Source: Prevotella sp. (GTDB lineage Bacteria; Bacteroidota; Bacteroidia; Bacteroidales; Bacteroidaceae). From it: a stretch of DNA of 35,474 nt. Position 1 is the stretch's first letter; the number at the start of each line of letters is the position of its first letter. The DNA lies in contig JAFRPY010000014.1 in assembly GCA_017428925.1 (NCBI GenBank), forward strand, positions 1 through 35,474, written 5' to 3'. The position numbers were made by a program, and so were the translations under genes. Positions 1 through 8,863 of this stretch are shown here, in pieces. Below the pieces are notes generated by a model, which ran no database searches, was not told the origin of the DNA, and saw only the letters and a program-made list of their open reading frames with translations.

Positions 1-39
1 GAGGAATGATGCATTAAGTATTATACATTAATATAATAG

Positions 40-603
40 ATGGCAGTCTGGCAATTGGATGACGAGCTTTGGTTCCCCAATCCACGATGGGGCGAGGAGG
101 ACGGACTGGTGGCCATTGGCGGCGACCTGTCTGTGGAACGGCTGGTGTTGGCATACAGCAACGGCTTCTTTCCCTGGTATGCCTTCCACATGGAGCGCGA
201 GCCTCATTGGTATTGTCCGCTGGAGCGCTATGTCATCTTTCCCCGTGAGATTCACATCAGTCATTCCATGTGGCAATTGCTGAAGCAGCAAAAATATATG
301 GTGACTGTCAATGAGGACTTCGAGGGCGTCATCAACGGTTGTTCAAAAGCGCAAGGGCGCCATGAGGAAAATGGTGCCTGGCTTGGTCCTGACATTATCA
401 AGGCTTTCACCCGTATGTATCGCCGAGGCTATGCTGCCAGCGTCGAAGTTTGGGAGCCCACAGACAATGCCATGGGAAAACGTCTTGTCGGCGGACTCTA
501 TGGTGTCACACTTCGACATACAAGAAATTGCACTTCTATCTTGAAAGTTTATGCCACTAATCGGAATGGCACGATGTTTGTAGGACATCGAAAGTATTAT
601 TGA
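40..603 (+). CDS. aat: Leucyl/phenylalanyl-tRNA-protein transferase, C-terminus lost (possible pseudogene)
   Basis: Aat moves Leu or Phe from charged tRNA onto proteins starting with Lys or Arg, marking them for the ClpS/Clp N-degron route in the cytoplasm. Residues 1-155 match the family: FPNP at 12-15, GLVAIGGDLS at 22-31, GFFPWY at 42-47 and LVGGLYG at 149-155. From about residue 157 (nt 508 on) the protein stops looking like Aat: the expected FFGESMFS block and the later catalytic Gln/HLxSxG region are absent, replaced by a basic 31-residue tail. At 187 residues it is shorter than usual for the family (a little over 200). Frame +1 of the tail contains KFMPLIGMARCL, which may be a decayed SKFALI-type helix. 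clpC starts 32 nt later. Identity is firm; activity is doubtful. Confidence 0.75.
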   Translation: MAVWQLDDELWFPNPRWGEEDGLVAIGGDLSVERLVLAYSNGFFPWYAFHMEREPHWYCPLERYVIFPREIHISHSMWQLLKQQKYMVTVNEDFEGVINGCSKAQGRHEENGAWLGPDIIKAFTRMYRRGYAASVEVWEPTDNAMGKRLVGGLYGVTLRHTRNCTSILKVYATNRNGTMFVGHRKYY

Positions 604-635
604 ACGATTAATTAATTAGAAAGGATTTAAACAAT

Positions 636-3161
636 ATGGCGAGCCAATTCTCGAAAAAAGTTTCCGAAATACTTGCATTCAGCCGTGAAGAGGCTGTACG
701 ACTTGCCTCTACGTCGGTGGGTCCCGAGCACCTGCTGATGGCACTTCTGCGCCAGCGCGAGGGTGTCATCTATGACTATTTGACAGAAAACGATTCCGAT
801 ATAAAATCCATTAAGGACGCTCTCGACAGCAAAGTCAGGAACGAAGCAGGCACTCTTCCTGCCAACACCTTCGAGGTCGTGTTGAACGAACATGCCTCGA
901 ACATCCTGAAACTTGCCGTTCTTGAGGCAAGGATGCAGTCGTCGACAACGGTAACCGAGATACACCTCTTCCTGGCCATCCTACACGACCAGGCCAACAA
1001 CGGTGCTAAGGAAATTCTGGAACTCTACAACATCTATTATGACGATGTGGTAAAATACATCCAGCAGACAGCCACGAAGCCCAAAGACGGACTGAGTCTC
1101 TCTGACGATGATGACGAAGACTTCGAGGAGCCTGCTGGCAACACCAATAGCAGACCAGGCAACCAGACTTCTACTCAGCGCCGTGCACCGAAGTCGGGTA
1201 CTCCCGTGCTCGACAATTTCGGAACCGACCTTACACATGCCGCAGCGGAAGGGAAACTTGACCCTGTGGTGGGACGAGAGCGTGAGATTGAGCGTGTGAC
1301 AGAAATACTCGGCCGCCGCAAGAAGAACAATCCCGTGCTCATCGGTGAGCCCGGCGTTGGTAAAAGTGCCATCGTTGAAGGACTTGCGCAGCTTATTGTA
1401 AACAAGCGCACAAGCCCCGTTCTCTTCAATAAGAGGATTATCAACCTCGACATGACGAGCATCGTTGCGGGTACAAAATACCGCGGACAGTTTGAGGAGC
1501 GCATCAAGGCACTCATCAAGGAAATCGAGCAGAATCCCGACGTCATCATCTTCATTGACGAAATCCACACCATGGTGGGCGCAGGAAGCACACCAGGAAG
1601 CATGGACGCTGCCAACATCCTGAAGCCCGCTCTTGCAAGAGGAACCATCCAGTGCATTGGTGCCACGACGCTCGACGAGTTCCGCAATTCTATTGAAAAG
1701 GACGGTGCCCTTGAGCGTCGTTTCCAGAAAGTTATCGTGGAACCCACCAACACCGAGGAAACCATAACAATCCTCCACAACATCAAGGACCGTTACGAGC
1801 AGCACCATCATGTGAGTTATACGGATGATGCCATTTTGGCGTGTGTCAAATTGACAGACCGTTATATCACCGACCGCTTCTTCCCCGACAAGGCCATCGA
1901 CGCTCTCGACGAAGTTGGCTCAAGGGTTCATCTGAAGCATGCCCAGGTGCCGCCTGAGATCATTGCCAAAGAAAAGGACATCAGCTTCATCAAGGAGAAG
2001 AAAAACCAGGCTGTGAAGAACCAGAACTTCGAGTTGGCTGCCGGCTACCGTGACCGTCAGCTGGTGCTGGAGAAAGAACTCTCTGACCTTCAGAACAGTT
2101 GGAGCCAGGGCGACGGCGGTGAGCGCGAGACCATTACCGATGTAGAAGTTGCCGAGGTGGTTTCGATGATGAGCGGCGTGCCCGTTCAGCGCATGGAAGA
2201 ATCGGAGGGCGCAAGGCTGAAGAACATGGCCGAAGAACTCAAGAAAGAGGTCATTGCACAAGATAAAGCTATTGAGAAGATGGTGAAAGCCATACAACGC
2301 AACCGCGTGGGACTGAAAGACCCCAACCACCCCATCGGAGCCGTCATGTTCCTTGGCCCGACAGGCGTCGGAAAAACCTATCTGGCAAAGAAGCTTGCTG
2401 AGCAGATGTTCGGCTCGGAAGATGCCCTGATACGCATCGACATGAGTGAATACAGCGAGAGTTTCAATACCTCGCGACTGGTGGGTGCTCCTCCGGGTTA
2501 TGTGGGCTACGAGGAAGGCGGACAACTCACCGAAAAGGTTAGGCGCAAGCCCTACTCCATCGTCTTGCTCGACGAGATTGAAAAGGCTCATGGCAACGTG
2601 TTCAACATGCTGCTACAGGTACTCGACGAAGGACGTCTGACCGACGGATTAGGCCGCGTAATTGACTTCCGCAATACCATCATCGTCATGACTTCGAATG
2701 CAGGAACCCGCCAGCTGAAGGAATTTGGCCGCGGCGTAGGATTCAATGCCGGAAGCCTTAGACTCGCCATGGACGAGAAGGACAAAGAATATGCCCGCAG
2801 CATCATTCAGAAGAGTCTTTCCAGACAGTTCTCACCGGAGTTCCTGAATCGTCTCGACGAAATCATCACCTTCGACCAGCTCGACCTTTCAGCCATCAAG
2901 CGCATCATCGACGTGGAATTGCGCGGACTGCTTCGTCGTGTGGAAAACCTTGGCTATCACCTGGTTCTTTCCGACGAGGCGAAAGAGTTTGTGGCTACAA
3001 AGGGCTATGATGTGCAATTCGGTGCACGTCCGCTGAAGCGAGCCATTCAAACCTACATAGAAGACGGCGTTTGCGAGAAGATGCTCTCCAACGAGCTCAC
3101 TCCGGGCTGCACCATCCAAGTAACCAAGGCTGAGGAAGGATTACAGTTCGTCGTCGACTGA
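636..3161 (+). CDS. clpC: ClpC-type AAA+ ATPase, unfoldase of the Clp protease
   Basis: Hsp100 ATPase that unfolds substrates and feeds them to ClpP. The 841 residues hold a Clp N-domain (about 1-150), an acidic linker (DDDDEDFEEP), a first AAA+ module with Walker A GEPGVGKS at 237-244 and Walker B FIDEIH, a UVR-like coiled segment around 435-475, and a second AAA+ module with Walker A GPTGVGKT at 574-581. A VGF tripeptide in the second module fits the ClpP-docking loop. The middle UVR segment separates ClpC from ClpA and ClpB. The start follows an AGAAAGGA site. It sits behind aat and 15 nt ahead of an antiporter gene, so the three may be co-transcribed. No clpP or clpS lies in the window. 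Confidence 0.95.
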   Translation: MASQFSKKVSEILAFSREEAVRLASTSVGPEHLLMALLRQREGVIYDYLTENDSDIKSIKDALDSKVRNEAGTLPANTFEVVLNEHASNILKLAVLEARMQSSTTVTEIHLFLAILHDQANNGAKEILELYNIYYDDVVKYIQQTATKPKDGLSLSDDDDEDFEEPAGNTNSRPGNQTSTQRRAPKSGTPVLDNFGTDLTHAAAEGKLDPVVGREREIERVTEILGRRKKNNPVLIGEPGVGKSAIVEGLAQLIVNKRTSPVLFNKRIINLDMTSIVAGTKYRGQFEERIKALIKEIEQNPDVIIFIDEIHTMVGAGSTPGSMDAANILKPALARGTIQCIGATTLDEFRNSIEKDGALERRFQKVIVEPTNTEETITILHNIKDRYEQHHHVSYTDDAILACVKLTDRYITDRFFPDKAIDALDEVGSRVHLKHAQVPPEIIAKEKDISFIKEKKNQAVKNQNFELAAGYRDRQLVLEKELSDLQNSWSQGDGGERETITDVEVAEVVSMMSGVPVQRMEESEGARLKNMAEELKKEVIAQDKAIEKMVKAIQRNRVGLKDPNHPIGAVMFLGPTGVGKTYLAKKLAEQMFGSEDALIRIDMSEYSESFNTSRLVGAPPGYVGYEEGGQLTEKVRRKPYSIVLLDEIEKAHGNVFNMLLQVLDEGRLTDGLGRVIDFRNTIIVMTSNAGTRQLKEFGRGVGFNAGSLRLAMDEKDKEYARSIIQKSLSRQFSPEFLNRLDEIITFDQLDLSAIKRIIDVELRGLLRRVENLGYHLVLSDEAKEFVATKGYDVQFGARPLKRAIQTYIEDGVCEKMLSNELTPGCTIQVTKAEEGLQFVVD

Positions 3162-3176
3162 CACCTATAAAAAAGT

Positions 3177-4439
3177 ATGAAAGCCCTTTCACCACTACTG
3201 GTGTTCGTTGTGCTCTATCTTGTGACGAGCATCATTGCCCGTGACTTTTACAAGGTCCCCATCACGGTGGCTTTCATGGTGGCGAGCATCTATGCCGTTG
3301 CCATCTCAGGTGGAGGAACACTCCGCAAGCGCATCGAATGCTTTAGTCGTGGTGCTGGAACGGAGAACCTGATGCTGATGCTCTGGATTTTCGTTCTGGC
3401 GGGTGCCTTCGCCAATGCCGCCAAACTGATGGGAAGTATTGATGCCACGGTGAACCTGACGCTTCATCTACTTCCTGCTGAAATGCTGCTGGCAGGGCTT
3501 TTTCTGGCGTCTTGCTTTATTTCCTTGAGCATAGGCACAAGCGTAGGAACGATTGTGGCACTTGTACCCATTGCCGCGGGACTTGCCACGAGCACAGGCA
3601 CATCGACGGCTCTTATGACGGCAGTCGTCGTGGGCGGTGCTTTTTTCGGCGACAATCTATCCTTTATTTCCGACACCACCATTGCTGCCACACAGACACA
3701 AGGTTGCCGTCTGAGCGACAAGTTCAGGGTGAACCTCTATATCGTGGCACCAGCGGCTATCATCATTTTCATCGTCTATTTGTTCATGGGCGAAGGCATG
3801 CAGTCACCCAAGAATTTGCCCGATGTGGAAATCATCAAGGTTATCCCCTACCTCGTCGTTTTGCTGATAGCCATTTTCGGAATGAATGTGATGGCGGTTC
3901 TCACCATCGGAATCGTCCTCACGGGAATCATCGGGCTTATCACCGGAAGCTACGACGTCTACGGATGGCTAGCCGCGATGGGCGACGGCATCAAGGGCAT
4001 GGGCGAACTCATTATCATTACCATGATGGCGGGAGGACTACTGGAGATTATCCGCATGAACGGAGGCATCGACTACATCATCAAGAAACTGACGCGTCGG
4101 GTGAACGGAAAACGAGGTGCCGAAATGGCCATTGCCGCACTGGTGACACTGACCAACGTTTGCACGGCCAACAATACCGTCGCCATTATCACCGTTGGCG
4201 GCATTGCCAAGCAGATTGGTGACCGCTATGGTGTGGACAACCGTAAGTGTGCATCAATACTCGACACATTCTCATGCTTCACGCAAGGCATCATCCCCTA
4301 TGGTGCACAGATGCTTATGGCGGCAGGACTGGCCATGCTCAACCCCATCGAGATACTGCCCTATCTCTATTACCCCCTGCTACTTGGACTTTCGGCGTTA
4401 TTAGCCATACTCTTCCGCTTGCCCAAAAGGTATAGTTAG
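3177..4439 (+). CDS. NhaC-type Na+/H+ antiporter family protein
   Basis: Polytopic inner-membrane protein of 420 residues, nearly all hydrophobic helices separated by short loops. The family exchanges Na+ for H+ and helps sodium and pH homeostasis. The motif GDNLSFISDTTIAATQTQGC (about 160-179) matches the conserved GDxxSPISDTT helix break of NhaC proteins, and a second such region (TNVCTANNTVAII) lies in the C-terminal half, as expected for an inverted-repeat transporter fold. It starts 15 nt after clpC, so it is probably read from the same message, although no functional link to Clp is known. The exact substrate cannot be read from sequence; related members exchange other ions or malate/lactate. 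Confidence 0.85.
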   Translation: MKALSPLLVFVVLYLVTSIIARDFYKVPITVAFMVASIYAVAISGGGTLRKRIECFSRGAGTENLMLMLWIFVLAGAFANAAKLMGSIDATVNLTLHLLPAEMLLAGLFLASCFISLSIGTSVGTIVALVPIAAGLATSTGTSTALMTAVVVGGAFFGDNLSFISDTTIAATQTQGCRLSDKFRVNLYIVAPAAIIIFIVYLFMGEGMQSPKNLPDVEIIKVIPYLVVLLIAIFGMNVMAVLTIGIVLTGIIGLITGSYDVYGWLAAMGDGIKGMGELIIITMMAGGLLEIIRMNGGIDYIIKKLTRRVNGKRGAEMAIAALVTLTNVCTANNTVAIITVGGIAKQIGDRYGVDNRKCASILDTFSCFTQGIIPYGAQMLMAAGLAMLNPIEILPYLYYPLLLGLSALLAILFRLPKRYS

Positions 4440-4471
4440 ACGAATAGTGAAAAAGAAAAAAGTGAGATAAA

Positions 4472-5095
4472 ATGAACGTTCTTTCGCGAAATTATTTCCG
4501 CATGCTCCGCAATGGGGCCTTTGGCGACAAGGAACCGATGGAACCTATGTCGAAATTCAAGTGGGCGTTGCTCTACAAACGCGCTGAAGAGGAAGGTGTG
4601 CTTAGCTACCTGAAAGAGGATGCTCCACATGTTTCTATCAATTTCGAAGACCATAAGCAGAGCCGAAGGTTCAAGAAGATTGCCAAGGCTGAATACCACG
4701 CCATAGACACATCGCTCGACACACTCGACATGCTGAACATTCTGCTCTACAACATCGACCGCACACTCTCGGGAAAGACTTCCATCCACGGCATCATCGA
4801 GATGGGGCGATTCCTGAGAAGAAAAGGTGACAAGGTGGATTTCGTGAAGCTTGAGTCATGGCTGCACCAGCTTGGCACCTATAAAATGGCCCGCCTGCAT
4901 GCATCGGTGCTGATAGCCCTCTTCGGGTTTTCCATCGATGAACTGCCATTCATAAACAAAGAGGCTTCGATGGCTGAACGACTGGGACAAGAAGACCAGC
5001 GCCTGACATTCTCATATCTGGCCTACTACCCCGTTTCTACAACGCACAGCATGTTCCTCCGCCTGCATCATGCCATCACCGAGATAGAAGAATAA
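4472..5095 (+). CDS. Conserved protein of unknown function, 207 aa
   Basis: Soluble, charged, mostly helical protein with no signal peptide or membrane segment. I do not recognise a firm family. Two segments, an N-terminal one (FRMLRNGAFG with a later WALLYKRAEEEGVLSYL) and a C-terminal one (LESWLHQLGTYKMARLHASV with FGFSIDELP), recall the helices flanking the catalytic core of NTP_transf_5-type nucleotidyltransferases, but the core DxD-type centre is not visible. That resemblance is from memory and weak. It lies 32 nt after the antiporter gene, in the same orientation, and ends just before a strong palindromic promoter region, so it is probably the last gene of the clpC unit. The start is an ATG preceded by GTGAGATAAA. 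Confidence 0.8.
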   Translation: MNVLSRNYFRMLRNGAFGDKEPMEPMSKFKWALLYKRAEEEGVLSYLKEDAPHVSINFEDHKQSRRFKKIAKAEYHAIDTSLDTLDMLNILLYNIDRTLSGKTSIHGIIEMGRFLRRKGDKVDFVKLESWLHQLGTYKMARLHASVLIALFGFSIDELPFINKEASMAERLGQEDQRLTFSYLAYYPVSTTHSMFLRLHHAITEIEE

Positions 5096-5137
5096 TCTTT
5101 AAAAAAATTAAAAATACTCCCATATAACGATTATTCC

Positions 5138-5169
5138 TATTCGCGAATAAAGTTTTATTCGTATCTTTG
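5138..5169 (+). promoter_or_regulatory. Promoter with overlapping palindromes upstream of the GH25 lysozyme
   Basis: TATCTTTG at 5162-5169 is a good Bacteroidota -7 box, only 5 nt before the ATG at 5175. Directly upstream, TATTCGCGAATA (5138-5149) is a perfect 12-bp palindrome, and CGAATAAA-GT-TTTATTCG (5144-5161) is a second perfect inverted repeat sharing its half site. This gives three alternating TTATTCG/CGAATAA-type half sites abutting the -7 box, where the -33 element should be; no TTTG is present there (TTCG at 5140-5143). This looks like an operator for a dimeric regulator. The promoter call rests on the -7 match; regulator binding is inference. Confidence 0.6.
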
Positions 5170-5174
5170 CACGT

Positions 5175-5879
5175 ATGAATGCAATTGCAAGAATTCTGCT
5201 TTTAAATGTCTTCATGGTTATTACCATGACGATCAGTGCACAATACTATAATGTTCTTTGTGAAGATACATGCACTCACATCCACGGCATCGATATCAGC
5301 CACTATCAGGGGCAGGTGTTCTGGGAGCACATCGGCAACAACTCAAAGATGGCTTATGTCTATATAAAAGCCTCTGAAGGCGGTGACCGGATTGACGAGA
5401 AATACGAGCAGAACATCCATCTCGCTCATCGTTACGGATTGAAAGTGGGCTCATATCACTTCTTCCGTCCGAAGGCAAATTTGAGAACCCAGCTACGGAA
5501 CTTCATGATGCAATGCCGTCCTGGCGACCAAGACCTTATTCCGCTCATCGACGTTGAGGTGACTGGAGGATTGTCGGCCCATGCTTTCTGCGACTCGCTG
5601 GTCACTTTCCTGAAAATGGTGACCGAGGCCTACCATCAGCGACCGCTCGTCTACACTGGAAGAAATTTCTATAACCAATACCTTCAGCGGGTTCTCGACG
5701 ACTATCCATTGATGATTGCTTCATATACCGAAGAAGAACCCAACCTTGCTGACAACCGTGACTATATCATCTGGCAATATACGGGTAAAGGTCACATCAA
5801 CGGAATCAACGGATACGTCGACAAAAGCCGTTTCATGGGACGACACAGCATGCGTGAGATCAGGTTCAAGCATTGGTAG
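5175..5879 (+). CDS. Secreted glycoside hydrolase family 25 lysozyme-like protein
   Basis: Probable muramidase cutting peptidoglycan between MurNAc and GlcNAc. Residues 1-22 form a signal peptide ending near ISAQ. The GH25 signature follows: HGIDISHYQG (first conserved acidic residue), VYIKASEG, then GSYHFFRP and IPLIDVEVTGG, whose D-V-E holds the acidic catalytic pair, and a late IWQYTGKG. At 234 residues it is close to one catalytic domain with no wall-binding repeats, as in Bacteroidota members. It is transcribed from its own promoter and is followed after 68 nt by the zinc-ribbon gene. Roles may be remodelling of own wall or attack on other bacteria; sequence alone does not decide. Confidence 0.9.
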   Translation: MNAIARILLLNVFMVITMTISAQYYNVLCEDTCTHIHGIDISHYQGQVFWEHIGNNSKMAYVYIKASEGGDRIDEKYEQNIHLAHRYGLKVGSYHFFRPKANLRTQLRNFMMQCRPGDQDLIPLIDVEVTGGLSAHAFCDSLVTFLKMVTEAYHQRPLVYTGRNFYNQYLQRVLDDYPLMIASYTEEEPNLADNRDYIIWQYTGKGHINGINGYVDKSRFMGRHSMREIRFKHW

Positions 5880-5947
5880 CAGAATGCCCTCAAACAAAAC
5901 CATTTCAATAATAAATATACAACATAGAATTTCAAATCATATAGAAT

Positions 5948-7099
5948 ATGGCCATCATTAAATGTCCGGAATGTGGACACCAGGTTAGCGACAAAGCACC
6001 CGTCTGTCCCAATTGCGGGGTTGAAATAGCAGATAAAGTCACGAAGTGTCCCGATTGCGGAGAAATATATTTCTCAGCCGACGCCATGTGCCCCCAATGC
6101 TACCGACCAACAGCTAAGAAAACGGAACCAACAACCGTTACGGAACAACCAACTACAGCGCCTGTTACGCCACCACCGACTGAAAATGCAAAGTTCAACA
6201 GCATTCCCACGCAAGCCCCCAAAAAGAAAAAGAGCAACTGGGCAGCTTATCTCGTATCGTTCATCATCGCCTTGCTGATTTGTGGCGTTTGCTTCTATAT
6301 GTACAAGAATGCCCAGGATAACAAGGAGTTGCAGGAATTCGAATTCGCCATGAAAAGCAAAGATGTACTTGTGCTGCAGAGCTATCTCGACACCTACAAG
6401 GACGCTCCTCAGGAGCACCGCGACTCCATTAGCGCACACCTTGCACAAATCAAGCAGAACGACCAAGACTGGGCAAATGCCGTTGTGAGCAATTCTAAGA
6501 CGATGCTCCAAGACTATATGAACAAGTATCCTAACAGTTCTCATCGTGCAGAGGCTGCTCGCAAAATAGACTCCATCGACTGGGCTCAGGCATCAAGTCT
6601 CAACACAATCGAAGCCTACAAGGCATATATTGCCGAACATGAAAACGGCGACCATTACGATGAGGCTGAACAAAACATGAAAGAACTGAAGGTCAAGGAG
6701 ATATCACTTGATGAACGAGCTCAGATAACACAAGTCATCCGCCGTTTCTTCGTTAGCATTAACGAGCGCAATGAGTCAACGCTCACTTCCACGGTCACCG
6801 AGGAACTGACACTACTCGACAAGCAACAGGCCACCCACAGCGACGTCATCGAGCTGATGAATAAGATGTATGACAAGGAGGGACTGACTAATATCATCTG
6901 GCGACTCAACAAAGACTATAGCATCAGCAAGCGTGAGATTGGCAACGACCAATATGAGTTCTCCGTTTCGTTCACGGGAAACAAGGAAGAACAGTATGGC
7001 GATGCTGAGAACAAGAAAAACAGCCAGTATCGCATGAAAGCCAAGATAGCTCCGGACGGTAGGATTTCTGAACTGAAAATGAACAAGATTATTGAGTAA
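5948..7099 (+). CDS. Membrane protein with two N-terminal zinc ribbons and a TPR-like C-terminal region
   Basis: The N-terminus carries two zinc-ribbon units: CPECG with CPNCG (residues 6-25 region) and CPDCG with CPQC (about 34-52), each giving four cysteines. A Thr/Pro-rich linker leads to a lysine patch (KKKKSNW) and one membrane helix (about 98-119). The C-terminal part has two TPR-like stretches containing LQSYLDTYKDAP and LQDYMNKYPNSSHRAEAARK, then a beta-rich tail (about 260-383). The likely topology is zinc ribbons in the cytoplasm and repeats outside the inner membrane. Such zinc-ribbon/TM/repeat proteins are common in Bacteroidota without a known role. Sixty-eight A/T-rich bases without a clear promoter separate it from the lysozyme gene. 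Confidence 0.85.
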   Translation: MAIIKCPECGHQVSDKAPVCPNCGVEIADKVTKCPDCGEIYFSADAMCPQCYRPTAKKTEPTTVTEQPTTAPVTPPPTENAKFNSIPTQAPKKKKSNWAAYLVSFIIALLICGVCFYMYKNAQDNKELQEFEFAMKSKDVLVLQSYLDTYKDAPQEHRDSISAHLAQIKQNDQDWANAVVSNSKTMLQDYMNKYPNSSHRAEAARKIDSIDWAQASSLNTIEAYKAYIAEHENGDHYDEAEQNMKELKVKEISLDERAQITQVIRRFFVSINERNESTLTSTVTEELTLLDKQQATHSDVIELMNKMYDKEGLTNIIWRLNKDYSISKREIGNDQYEFSVSFTGNKEEQYGDAENKKNSQYRMKAKIAPDGRISELKMNKIIE

Positions 7100-7117
7100 A
7101 AGGTGAAGGATTAATGA

Positions 7118-8833
7118 TTGCGGTTTGCCTTGCCGGCATACTGTACGACTGATGCAATGGCTCAAAATAGAACTGTCGAACTGAGAATAATAGAAACTAC
7201 CGATGTGCATGGTAGTTTCTTTTCTTACAACTTCATCGACCGTCGGCCTGAGAGTGGTTCTTTATCGCGTGTGGCAACATACGTTGATTCCCTTCGCCGC
7301 CAATATGGCGACAGGCTTCTGCTCTTCGACAACGGCGATATCCTGCAAGGCCAGCCCACCTGCTATTACTGCAACTACATTAATCCAAAGATGGAAAACG
7401 TGGCGGCAAGCATCGTCAACTATATGAACTACGATGTACAAGTGATAGGTAACCACGACATTGAAACGGGACATGAGGTCTACGACAAGTGGATTAGCGA
7501 AGTGAATTGTCCGATGCTTGGAGCAAACATCATTGAAAACGCTACCGGAAAACCTTATCTGCAACCCTATGCCATCTTTATTCGCGAGGGTGTAAAGATT
7601 GCCGTGCTGGGCTTGATTACAACTGCCATTCCCTATTGGCTCAACGAGAATCTCTGGGAAGGATTACATTTCGAAGAAATGGTCGGAAGTGCGCAACGAT
7701 GGGTGAAATACCTAAAAGAGAACGAACAGCCTGACATCATCATAGGACTCTTCCACGCTGGTCTCAAGGGTGGTATCGAAACTCCTGAATACAGTGAGAA
7801 TCCCACGCTTGAGGTTGCAGAAAAGGTAGATGGATTCGACCTTATCCTTTATGGTCACGACCATGTCAGGCACATTCAGACGGCCTATAGCCCTAATGGC
7901 AGCCAGGTGCTTCTGATCAATCCCTCAAGCAATGCCTACTACGTTGGCGACGCACAGATAACGGTGACCTTCGAGGGCAATAAAATCACAAGCAAGAAAG
8001 TATCGGGCGAGATACGCGACGTACGCGACTTGCCAGTCAGCGATGATTTTGAAAAGCATTTTAACGATGCCAGGGAAAGCGTCAGCAAGTATATCAACCG
8101 CAAAATTGGAGTCTTCAAGAATGCCGCCTATACGCGCGACTGCTATTTCGGGAACAGTGCCTTCAGCGACTTCATCCACATGCTACAGCTCAAGATTACG
8201 GGTGCCGACATTTCGTTCAACGCCCCACTCACTTTCAACACCTGTATCCCAGAAGGCGATGTGTTCATGAGCGACATGTTCAACCTCTATAGATATGAGA
8301 ATCAGATATATATCATGAAACTCACGGGACGCGAAATCCTCGGCTTCCTCGAAATGAGCTACGACCTCTGGGTGAACACCATGAAAAGTCCCGACGACCA
8401 TATTATGCTGCTGGATGAAAGAATGAATGGCAAAGGGCGCCAGGCTTTCTTCAAGAACCTCGCCTTCAATTTCGACTCGGCTGTAGGAATCGACTACGAG
8501 GTTGACGTGACGAAACCCGACGGTGAGAAAGTCAACATCCTTCGTATGAGCAATGGTGAACCTTTCAGTCTCGACAAGACCTACCTCGTAACCATGAACA
8601 GTTATCGGGGAAACGGAGGCGGCGAGATGCTCACCAAGGGAGCCGGCATTCCCCATGCCCAATTAAAAGAGCGGGTGGTATGGATAAGCAAGCACGACCA
8701 GCGATATTACCTCACCCGTGAAATCGAGAAAATGAAAATTGTCAATCCACAGCCGCTTCACAACTGGCGGTTTGTTCCCGAAGAGTGGACGCTGAAGGCT
8801 ATTGAACGCGATCGTGAATTGCTATTCAATTGA
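7118..8833 (+). CDS. 5'-nucleotidase/2',3'-cyclic phosphodiesterase family metallophosphatase (UshA/CpdB type)
   Basis: Two-domain enzyme that dephosphorylates nucleotides. The metallophosphatase domain shows IIETTDVHGSFF, LLFDNGDILQGQP, VIGNHDIE and LYGHDHVRH, which supply the two-metal ligands; the C-terminal substrate domain ends with NSYRGNGGGEM. Family members are exported, but this one has no intact signal peptide. The frame opens with a TTG at 7118 right after an in-frame TGA, or with the ATG at 7157 (MAQNRTV). An ATG at 7114, well placed behind AGGTGAAGGA, begins MIAVCLAGIL in another frame and stops at 7152. The residues AMAQ before the mature part look like a cleavage site, so a frameshift in the signal peptide is likely. 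The start is uncertain; the family is firm. Confidence 0.9.
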   Translation: MRFALPAYCTTDAMAQNRTVELRIIETTDVHGSFFSYNFIDRRPESGSLSRVATYVDSLRRQYGDRLLLFDNGDILQGQPTCYYCNYINPKMENVAASIVNYMNYDVQVIGNHDIETGHEVYDKWISEVNCPMLGANIIENATGKPYLQPYAIFIREGVKIAVLGLITTAIPYWLNENLWEGLHFEEMVGSAQRWVKYLKENEQPDIIIGLFHAGLKGGIETPEYSENPTLEVAEKVDGFDLILYGHDHVRHIQTAYSPNGSQVLLINPSSNAYYVGDAQITVTFEGNKITSKKVSGEIRDVRDLPVSDDFEKHFNDARESVSKYINRKIGVFKNAAYTRDCYFGNSAFSDFIHMLQLKITGADISFNAPLTFNTCIPEGDVFMSDMFNLYRYENQIYIMKLTGREILGFLEMSYDLWVNTMKSPDDHIMLLDERMNGKGRQAFFKNLAFNFDSAVGIDYEVDVTKPDGEKVNILRMSNGEPFSLDKTYLVTMNSYRGNGGGEMLTKGAGIPHAQLKERVVWISKHDQRYYLTREIEKMKIVNPQPLHNWRFVPEEWTLKAIERDRELLFN

Positions 8834-8863
8834 CACATTATATAATAATATAAGAGAGATACA

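Noticed and set aside
981-1811. Long minus-strand frames inside clpC
   Set aside because: Shadow frames of a well conserved gene; the sequence shows no known motif and no start signals. The same applies to long frames inside nhaC-type (3512-4222), recF (30520-31170) and galE (11901-12389).
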